Origin: CAZNEZ01 sp964572475
Lineage (GTDB): Bacteria; Bacillota; Clostridia; Lachnospirales; Lachnospiraceae
Direction of reading: 5' to 3'
Assembly: GCA_964572475.1 (NCBI GenBank)
Contig: CAZNEZ010000015.1
Location: forward strand, 1 to 38,013
Length of the DNA: 38,013 bases
Part shown: positions 31,768 through 38,013 of the stretch, one piece after another
Position numbering within the stretch: the first letter of the stretch is position 1
How the letters are laid out: every line of letters starts with the position of its first letter
Notes under the pieces: generated by a model
Told to the model about the DNA's origin: nothing
The model's database searches: none
Seen by the model: only the letters and a program-made list of their open reading frames with translations
Program-made: the position numbers and the translations under genes

Positions 31768-34146
31768 TTATTTGAATTCAACGACTGTAACTCCGGCTTC
31801 ACCTTCTCCATATGCACCAAGTCGGAATGATTTAACATGTTTTACTGAACGAAGATATTGATGTACGGCTTTTCTAAGCGTACCAGTACCTTTACCATGC
31901 ACAATAGTAACCTGTGGTAAATGTGATAAATATGCATCATCTATATATTTATCCAGTAATGCTAATGCTTCATCGGTTGTTTTTCCAATAAGATTTATCT
32001 CTGTAGAGATAGTAGAAGTTTTTGACATCTTAATCTTACCAGTAGAAGTTTTTTGCATGGTTGGAGCTTTAATAACGGGTTCATCTATAATCTCAAGGTC
32101 TTTAATATTAACCTGAGATCTTAATATTCCCATCTGAACGAACAATTCACCTTTTGCATTTGGTTTAGTTGATATGGTTCCTTCCAGATTGAGACTTAAA
32201 ACCTTTACGCGGTCACCAGGTTTAAAATCATCGGGTTTGTGAACTTTACTAGGTTTTGCGCCCGATTGGTAAGAAAGATTTTGTTCGCGCTGTTTCAATT
32301 TTTCCCCAGCAAGACGTCTCTTATTTTCCATATCTTTGGAGGAAGCACCATGTTTTGCAAAGTCATTAAACTGCTTGATAGTAGAATCTGCAAATTCTTT
32401 TGCATCTCGCAGAATATTACGTGCTTCTTCATTAGCATCTCTAATAATACGTTCTCTTTTTTCATCAATATTGTCACGTTTGGCTTCAAGTTCTTTCTTA
32501 AGAGCTTCAACTTCATTTTTATATCGACTGATTTCAATTTGTTCTTTTTCTATTGTTATTTTACTGTTCTCAAGATCGGTAATAATATCTTCAAAAGCTT
32601 CGTCTTCGCTATCAAGTCTTGTCTTTGCATCTTCAATGATATATTCTGGTAATCCTAATTTGCCAGATATTGCAAAGGCATTGCTTTTGCCTGGAATACC
32701 TATAAGCAGTCTGTAAGTCGGCTTTAATGTTTCAAGGCTAAATTCACAGCAAGCATTTTCAACTCCAGAAGTAGAAAGTGCAAATAGCTTAAGTTCACTA
32801 TAATGTGTCGTCGCCATAGTTCTTACTTTTAGGTTGTGTAAGAAAGTCAAAATCGACATTGCAAGGGCTGCACCTTCTGTAGGGTCAGTTCCAGCACATA
32901 ACTCATCAAAGAGTACTAAAGAATCAGAGTCGGCTTTTTGAAGTATACTTACTATATTAGTCATATGTGATGAAAATGTACTTAAACTTAGTTCAATACT
33001 TTGTTCATCACCTATATCAGCAAAAACTTCTTTGAAAATACCCAATGAAGAACCTTCAAAGGCAGGTATATGCAAACCAGATTGGCCCATAAGTGTAAAT
33101 AGTCCTACGGTTTTAAGAGAAACTGTTTTACCACCCGTGTTAGGACCTGTAATTATCATAAGATCAAAGGTCTTACCAAGATTGATATCAATAGGTACAA
33201 CTTTTTTAGAATCCAATAATGGATGACGGCCACTCTTTATATTAATGTAGTGGTCATTATTAAATGTAGGTTCAGAACAACGTAGTGTCTTAGAGAGCAT
33301 AGCCTTTGCGAATATAAAATCTAGTTCAGTTAAAATATTAAAGTTATCATGTAGAATCTCAACATAATTGGATATTTGATTGCTGAGGCTTGATAATATA
33401 ATCTCAATCTCTTCTTGTTCTTTGTTAGCAAGCTCACGAAGATCATTGTTAAGTTTTACAACAGACATAGGTTCAACAAATATTGTAGAGCCTGAAGAGG
33501 ACTGGTCATGAATCATGCCAGGGACCTGTGATTTATATTCAACCTTGACGGGAAGACAATATCTTCCGTTCCTCATAGTGATAACATATTCTTGAAGGTA
33601 AGTTCTGTAAGTAGAGGAAGTAACCATATTATTCAGATGTGTGTGGATCTGATCGTTAGCATTACGAATAGAACGACGTACATTTTTGAGCCCTGAACTA
33701 GCATCATCAGCTATCTCTTCCTCAGAAATAATACATCTTTTTATCTCGTTGTTAATATTTGATAAGGGTTCAAGAAGATTAAAGCGTTCATCAAGAGAAT
33801 CCATAGTTGATGAATCATCATCTTTTCTTGAAAATGTCTTGATTCTAAGTGTAACATCAAGAACAGCACTGATATCTAGTAATTCACCAATACCTAGAGT
33901 ACTGCCAATCTCAAGTCTTTTTATATGAGCGCGTATATCTCTGGTTCCTGAAAAAGAAATGCTCCCTTTTTGCCAGATACGTGCTAACGCGTCGGAAGTC
34001 TCTTTTTGTGCCTGAGTAATATCATCAATGTCAATAGAAGGCACAAGATCTCGACATTTTGATTTTCCTATATCTGAGGAGGCAAAGTTTATAAGTTTAT
34101 CTATTATTTTATTAAATTCTAATGTTTTTAATGCTTTTTCGTTCAT
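31768..34146 (-). CDS. mutS2: MutS2 endonuclease / ribosome-rescue ATPase
   Basis: MutS2 is a clamp-like ATPase with a nuclease tail, tied to suppression of recombination and, in Bacillus, to splitting collided ribosomes. The 792-residue protein lacks the MutS mismatch domain and has the core helices, the ATPase (Walker A IITGPNTGGKTVSLKTVGL near 333-340, Walker B LVLFDELCAGTDPTEGAAL), a long coiled coil (EKEQIEISRYKNEVEALKKE), a KOW-like segment (FKPGDRVKVLSLNLEGTIS) and a C-terminal Smr domain (VTIVHGKGTGTLRKAVHQYL). The ATG at 34146 has GGAG 6 nt away; a longer frame up to 34251 would run through the promoter at 34189-34217. Confidence 0.95.
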   Translation of the reverse strand: MNEKALKTLEFNKIIDKLINFASSDIGKSKCRDLVPSIDIDDITQAQKETSDALARIWQKGSISFSGTRDIRAHIKRLEIGSTLGIGELLDISAVLDVTLRIKTFSRKDDDSSTMDSLDERFNLLEPLSNINNEIKRCIISEEEIADDASSGLKNVRRSIRNANDQIHTHLNNMVTSSTYRTYLQEYVITMRNGRYCLPVKVEYKSQVPGMIHDQSSSGSTIFVEPMSVVKLNNDLRELANKEQEEIEIILSSLSNQISNYVEILHDNFNILTELDFIFAKAMLSKTLRCSEPTFNNDHYINIKSGRHPLLDSKKVVPIDINLGKTFDLMIITGPNTGGKTVSLKTVGLFTLMGQSGLHIPAFEGSSLGIFKEVFADIGDEQSIELSLSTFSSHMTNIVSILQKADSDSLVLFDELCAGTDPTEGAALAMSILTFLHNLKVRTMATTHYSELKLFALSTSGVENACCEFSLETLKPTYRLLIGIPGKSNAFAISGKLGLPEYIIEDAKTRLDSEDEAFEDIITDLENSKITIEKEQIEISRYKNEVEALKKELEAKRDNIDEKRERIIRDANEEARNILRDAKEFADSTIKQFNDFAKHGASSKDMENKRRLAGEKLKQREQNLSYQSGAKPSKVHKPDDFKPGDRVKVLSLNLEGTISTKPNAKGELFVQMGILRSQVNIKDLEIIDEPVIKAPTMQKTSTGKIKMSKTSTISTEINLIGKTTDEALALLDKYIDDAYLSHLPQVTIVHGKGTGTLRKAVHQYLRSVKHVKSFRLGAYGEGEAGVTVVEFK

Positions 34147-34188
34147 ACAATTCTCCATTTCACCAAATAAAAGGCACTTAATATATAG

Positions 34189-34217
34189 ATTATACATTTT
34201 TATTGTTAAAACATCAA
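34189..34217 (-). promoter_or_regulatory. Promoter of mutS2 and probably the two-component genes
   Basis: On the minus strand TTGATG (34212-34217), a 17-bp spacer and a perfect TATAAT (34189-34194), about 43 nt upstream of the mutS2 ATG. Its position supports the shorter MutS2 start. Confidence 0.65.
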
Positions 34218-34333
34218 CGTATTTGATTATAAACCTTTGATTATTTAACACTTAAGTAATACTATGTTCATAATTGATTTTTATAATATAAATTAATCTA
34301 GCGGAAAATCATAACAATTGGAGAGTAATGTGT

Positions 34334-35572
34334 ATGACATCTAAAAATAAAGATAACAAACTCGATAATAATGAGAATTATCCGTTTGTAAAAGAAACAA
34401 TTATTCAAAAGCCTAAACCAGTATTTCGTGTGGCTAAAAATATAATTGCAATGGTATGCTTTGGCATTATTGTTGGAGTTGTAGCTGCAATTACATTTAA
34501 TACTACTAATGGTATTGTAAAAACATTTAAAAATGATTTATCAGATGAAGAGATAACTCTTCAGGAACAGACCACAGAATCAGATAAAACATCAACAAAT
34601 ATATTGGACGAGCCAGTAAGCCTTGAAGATTATCAGGCAAAATGTAATGAATTACGTGAGGTGGCACTTAGAGCTGAAAAATCAGTAGTGTCTGTTATTA
34701 CTTCTAGTATGGGTACTAGTATATCAGCATTTGAGGTAGACAATTCACGCAGAGTTTATTCTGGTGTAATAATGAGTATTGATGATGAGATAATAATTTT
34801 AACTGGTTATAGTAATATTGAGAATGTTGTAAGTATAGAGATTCTTTTTCCAAATGGTGATATAGCAACCCCTATTATTAAAGACTATGATTCCAGAACT
34901 GGAATTGCAATTCTAACCGTTAATTCTAAAAATATTGATTGTACTTCTATAACAGCAACAAGTACGAACTATAATTATACAGCTTCAAAGGGTACACAGG
35001 TTATTTATGTTGGACATCCCTATAAGGAAGAGAATTATATTGCGTATGGTACTATAGGTGCTATAAATACTATGTTTTCAAGTACAGATATTGCTATGCC
35101 TATGATTTCAGCGAGTATTAATGGCTTAAGCTGCAAAGATGGATTTCTATTTGACCAAATGGGTGCATTAATTGGAATATATTCATCAGGAATTAGTAAT
35201 GTTATGAGCTTTTTCAACATTAAGGATGTTAATAGTACAATTTATCATTTGATTAAAGGTGATGGAATAAATTATGTTGGTATTAATGGTGAAACTATAA
35301 CAGATGAAATAATTGAAAACAATGATAAAAATATGCCATATGGTGTATATGTTACCAGGATTGAAAAGGATTCACCTGCATATGAAGCAGGGATTATGAG
35401 CGGTGACATTATTGTAATGGTTGGTTCTACACAGGTAAAGACAATGAATGATATTAAAACATTTATTGAATCAACTAACAAATCAACCCAGATAACATTT
35501 AAGGTAAAAAGAAAAGGCCAGATTGCTTATTTAGAATATAAGTTTAATGTTACTGTTGGTGCACGTTCATAG
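34334..35572 (+). CDS. Membrane-anchored HtrA-like PDZ protein without a catalytic triad
   Basis: The 412-residue protein has a cytoplasmic N-terminal tail, one membrane span (about 38-57), a linker, a trypsin-like domain and a C-terminal PDZ domain (GVYVTRIEKDSPAYEAGIMS, GDIIVMVGSTQVKTMNDI). The protease fold is recognisable, but the active-site positions have changed: the HtrA ILTNNHVVENA segment reads ILTGYSNIENV (His lost), DPRTDLAVLK reads DSRTGIAILT (Asp lost), and GNSGGPL reads GLSCKDGFL (Ser lost). It is therefore probably a non-proteolytic scaffold or substrate-binding relative of DegP/HtrA. The ATG at 34334 lies 8 nt after GGAGAG; an ATG two codons earlier is too close. A terminator follows. 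Confidence 0.8.
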   Translation: MTSKNKDNKLDNNENYPFVKETIIQKPKPVFRVAKNIIAMVCFGIIVGVVAAITFNTTNGIVKTFKNDLSDEEITLQEQTTESDKTSTNILDEPVSLEDYQAKCNELREVALRAEKSVVSVITSSMGTSISAFEVDNSRRVYSGVIMSIDDEIIILTGYSNIENVVSIEILFPNGDIATPIIKDYDSRTGIAILTVNSKNIDCTSITATSTNYNYTASKGTQVIYVGHPYKEENYIAYGTIGAINTMFSSTDIAMPMISASINGLSCKDGFLFDQMGALIGIYSSGISNVMSFFNIKDVNSTIYHLIKGDGINYVGINGETITDEIIENNDKNMPYGVYVTRIEKDSPAYEAGIMSGDIIVMVGSTQVKTMNDIKTFIESTNKSTQITFKVKRKGQIAYLEYKFNVTVGARS

Positions 35573-35610
35573 AACGGATTAAAATCTTACTATATATTTA
35601 CAAAGTCTAT

Positions 35611-35662
35611 TTAAAAACCAATAAGTTAGGGTTAAAAAGCCTTGCAACTTATTGGTTTTTAA
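35611..35662 (+). terminator. Strong 17-bp terminator hairpin
   Basis: TTAAAAACCAATAAGTT (35611-35627) and its exact complement (35646-35662), which ends in a run of five T, flank an 18-nt loop. It separates the HtrA-like gene from yhaM. The arm is symmetric with A and T tracts on both sides, so it could work in both directions. Confidence 0.85.
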
Positions 35663-35716
35663 CTTAAAATAAACAGGAACATGTAATTGTGAGAAAAGAT
35701 TGGAGAAATTAAGAAC

Positions 35717-36667
35717 ATGAAATATATTGAATCATTTGAAGAAGGTCAGAGCATTAGTGGTATATATCTTTGCAAAACTAAGAATTCAGCTACAACTAAG
35801 AACGGTAAAACTTATGAGAATGTAATACTTCAGGATAAAACAGGTACTGTTGATGCTAAGATATGGGAGCCTAATTCAGCGGGTATTTATGAATTTGATG
35901 CTATGGATTATGTTTATATTAATGCTGAGGTTACATCTTTTAATGGAGCAAAACAGCTTAATATTCGTCAGGCGAGACAGGCATCTGAAGGTGAATATGT
36001 TACAGCTGATTATTTCCCGGTTAGTGATAAAGATATAGAAGTGATGTTTGATGAGCTACTTACATATATAACAAGTGTTGAGAATCCATTTTACAGAAAA
36101 CTTCTTGGAATGTTCTTCATGGAGGACGAGGAATTTATCAGATCTTTTAAATGTCATTCAGCAGCGAAGTCTGTTCATCATGGATTCATAGGTGGACTGC
36201 TTGAACATACTCTTTCGGTAACTAAACTGTGTGATTTCTATTGCAAGAATTATTCGATTCTTAATAGAGATTTGCTTATTACAGCGGCTATTCTTCATGA
36301 TATGGGAAAGGTTGATGAGATATCAGAATTCCCGGGTAATGATTATACTGATGACGGTCAGCTTATTGGTCATATTGTAATTGGTTCTGAAAAGATAGCT
36401 ATGGCTGTTCGTGAGATTCCAGGTTTTCCACCGAAGATGAGCAATGAACTTAGACATTGTATTCTTGCACATCACGGTGAACTTGAATATGGTTCACCTA
36501 AAAAGCCAGCATTAGTTGAGGCTATGGCACTTAATTTTGCAGATAATACGGATGCGAAACTCCAGACCATGACTGAAATATTTGATAAACATTCAAATGC
36601 AGGCAGTGATGAATGGTTAGGATATGACAGATTATTTGAGAGCAATTTGAGAAAAAGTACTAGATAA
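35717..36667 (+). CDS. yhaM: YhaM-type 3'-5' exoribonuclease
   Basis: YhaM trims RNA and single-stranded DNA from the 3' end. The 316-residue protein has an N-terminal OB fold (YENVILQDKTGTVDAKIWEP, VYINAEVTSFNGAKQLNIRQ) and a C-terminal HD metal domain (HHGFIGGLLEHTLSVTKLC, TAAILHDMGKVDEISEF, CILAHHGELEYGSPKKP), the typical order and length. GGAG lies 13 nt before the ATG, rather far. The methyltransferase gene starts 14 nt after its stop, so both RNA-acting proteins are probably co-transcribed. Confidence 0.94.
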   Translation: MKYIESFEEGQSISGIYLCKTKNSATTKNGKTYENVILQDKTGTVDAKIWEPNSAGIYEFDAMDYVYINAEVTSFNGAKQLNIRQARQASEGEYVTADYFPVSDKDIEVMFDELLTYITSVENPFYRKLLGMFFMEDEEFIRSFKCHSAAKSVHHGFIGGLLEHTLSVTKLCDFYCKNYSILNRDLLITAAILHDMGKVDEISEFPGNDYTDDGQLIGHIVIGSEKIAMAVREIPGFPPKMSNELRHCILAHHGELEYGSPKKPALVEAMALNFADNTDAKLQTMTEIFDKHSNAGSDEWLGYDRLFESNLRKSTR

Positions 36668-36681
36668 CAGGAGATACCAAA

Positions 36682-38013
36682 ATGGTCGAAAAGAATGAAG
36701 AAGTTACTCTTGAAATCGAAGATATTGGCGTAAATGGAGAGGGTGTAGGCAGAGTCTCTGGCTACACTCTTTTTGTTAAAGACGGAATTATCGGTGATAT
36801 TTTAAAGGTAAAGATCATGAAAGTTACGAAGAACTATGGATTTGCAAGACTTTTAGAGATAGTTTCGCCCTCGCCATACAGAGTGAAGTCTGTATGTCCA
36901 GTTGCAAGACAATGTGGAGGCTGTCAAGTCCAGGAATTGTCATATGAACAGCAGCTTAAGTTCAAAGAAAATAAGGTTAGAAATAACCTTGCACGTATTG
37001 GTGGAATTACTGATTATGAAATGGAACCAATAATTGGAATGGAAGAACCTTTTCATTATAGAAATAAAGCGCAGTTTCCAATGGGACTAAATGCGGATGG
37101 TAAGATTATATCAGGTTTTTATGCAAGCAGGACTCATTCAATTATTGAATGTGATGATTGTGCTATTGGTATTACTGAAAATGCTCACATTCTTAAGATT
37201 ATTAAAGAATACATGATTGAGAAGAATATAAAACCATATGATGAAGTAAATAATACTGGCATTATTCGTCATGTTCTTATTCGTAAAGGCTTTAAAACTG
37301 GTGAGATTATGGTTTGTATAGTAATAAACGCTAAAACTCTTCCTGATACATCTACTCTTGTAGAATCTTTACTGAAAGTGCCAGGAATGAAGAGTATATC
37401 TCTAAATATTAACACTAAGGTTAACAATGTAATTCTCGGAAAGAAGATTATTAACCTATATGGCGAAGGATATATCTCGGATTATATTGGTGATGTTAAA
37501 TTTAGAATATCTCCTAGGTCATTTTATCAGGTAAATCCTCTTCAAACTGACAAACTTTACAGTACTGCTTTGGAATATGCAGGATTGACAGGCAAAGAGA
37601 CGGTATGGGATCTTTATTGTGGAGTTGGTACGATTTCCTTATTTTTAGCTAAGCGAGCCCTTAAGGTTTATGGTGTTGAGATTGTTTCTGAAGCCATCGA
37701 CGATGCAAGAATTAATGCAAAAATCAATAACATTGATAATGCAGAATTCTTCGTGGGAAAGGCAGAAGAGGTTTTACCTGACTATTATGCAGATAACCAC
37801 AACACAGCAGATGTCATTGTTGTTGACCCACCAAGAAAGGGCTGTGAGCAGGCACTTCTCCAGACGATAACACTTATTGCTCCAGCTAAAATTGTCTACG
37901 TCAGCTGTGATTCGGCAACATTGGCAAGAGATGTAAATTGGCTTAGTGAACACGGATACAAGCTGGAAAAGGTAAGAAGCGTGGACATGTTTCCGCATAC
38001 GGGGCATGTGGAG
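36682..38013 (+). CDS. rlmD: 23S rRNA (uracil-C5)-methyltransferase, RlmD/RlmCD type (3' end cut by window)
   Basis: The frame is open from the ATG at 36682 (GGAG 8 nt upstream) to the window edge, giving 444 residues; related proteins end about ten residues after the last motif seen here (DMFPHTGHVE), so it is nearly complete. An N-terminal TRAM-type OB domain is followed by [4Fe-4S] cysteines (C72, C78 and C81 in CPVARQCGGC; C160 in CDDC), the SAM-binding VWDLYCGVGTISLFLA, VIVVDPPRKGC and the catalytic Cys near 409 in VYVSCDSATLARD. It methylates uracil C5 in 23S rRNA (U1939 and, in Firmicutes, sometimes U747). TrmA-type tRNA activity is less likely with the cluster present. Confidence 0.93.
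   Translation, partial: MVEKNEEVTLEIEDIGVNGEGVGRVSGYTLFVKDGIIGDILKVKIMKVTKNYGFARLLEIVSPSPYRVKSVCPVARQCGGCQVQELSYEQQLKFKENKVRNNLARIGGITDYEMEPIIGMEEPFHYRNKAQFPMGLNADGKIISGFYASRTHSIIECDDCAIGITENAHILKIIKEYMIEKNIKPYDEVNNTGIIRHVLIRKGFKTGEIMVCIVINAKTLPDTSTLVESLLKVPGMKSISLNINTKVNNVILGKKIINLYGEGYISDYIGDVKFRISPRSFYQVNPLQTDKLYSTALEYAGLTGKETVWDLYCGVGTISLFLAKRALKVYGVEIVSEAIDDARINAKINNIDNAEFFVGKAEEVLPDYYADNHNTADVIVVDPPRKGCEQALLQTITLIAPAKIVYVSCDSATLARDVNWLSEHGYKLEKVRSVDMFPHTGHVE

Noticed and set aside
32239..32716. Plus-strand open frames of 126-137 codons
   Set aside because: Antisense to the MutS2 coiled-coil coding region; low-complexity Phe- or Ser-rich translations with no gene signals.

Overview
This window looks like a chromosomal segment of a low-GC Firmicute, most probably a Lachnospiraceae member (Butyrivibrio/Pseudobutyrivibrio/Roseburia-like). 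That is inference from gene content: a guanidine-IV-type leader on a MATE gene, a methionine aminopeptidase with an N-terminal SEC-C zinc motif, a B12-binding/DUF4080 radical SAM protein, CheX and a Cache-type chemoreceptor, YhaM and MutS2, together with strong GGAGG ribosome binding sites and AT-rich spacers. There is no rRNA, tRNA, CRISPR array, transposase or phage gene. A run of 100 N (19591-19690) shows it comes from a draft assembly scaffold.

Layout. 1-1600: a MepA-like MATE exporter on the minus strand behind a probable guanidine-IV (mepA motif) riboswitch with its own terminator. 1685-3131: metY, ending in a 14-bp inverted repeat. 3148-8741: a GH35 beta-galactosidase (minus), a GNAT acetyltransferase, then methionine aminopeptidase, a Nudix hydrolase and a membrane-anchored DUF3592/alpha-beta hydrolase fusion. 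8775-12009: an accessory, partly decayed stretch with a small alpha/beta hydrolase, an AbiEi/AbiEii-type toxin-antitoxin pair whose toxin gene has an in-frame TAG, a YfcE-like phosphodiesterase, and the 3' end of a lost azlD gene.

12055-18098 is a galactoside-use cluster: an ArsR-like regulator with an unrecognised C-terminal domain, a 60-bp nested palindrome in the galK leader, galK, galE and a cytoplasmic GH35-GH43 fusion enzyme. The logical job is intracellular release and phosphorylation of galactose from imported galactosides. No galT and no transporter lie in the window. 18172-20069: a DegV lipid-binding protein and a repeat-rich lipoprotein split by the assembly gap; the gap flanks are identical over exactly 55 nt, so the gap may be artificial.

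20095-25142: a chemoreceptor, a radical SAM protein, endonuclease III and a DEDDh exonuclease, tightly packed. 25143-25751: a minus-strand TPR-like protein. 25800-29603: a 36-residue membrane peptide, an AIR-synthase-like protein, an Lrp/AsnC regulator, a class I aminotransferase, CheX and TrmL, all closely spaced. 29604-34217: mutS2, response regulator and histidine kinase on the minus strand. 34334-38013: a membrane-anchored HtrA-like PDZ protein that has lost its catalytic triad, a strong terminator, YhaM exoribonuclease and an RlmD/TrmA-type RNA methyltransferase cut by the window edge.

Most of the window is ordinary core genome. The strongest points for a second look are the MATE leader RNA, the interrupted toxin, the GH35-GH43 fusion with its palindromic leader, the pseudo-protease and the artefactual-looking gap. 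I found no convincing wholly new system.
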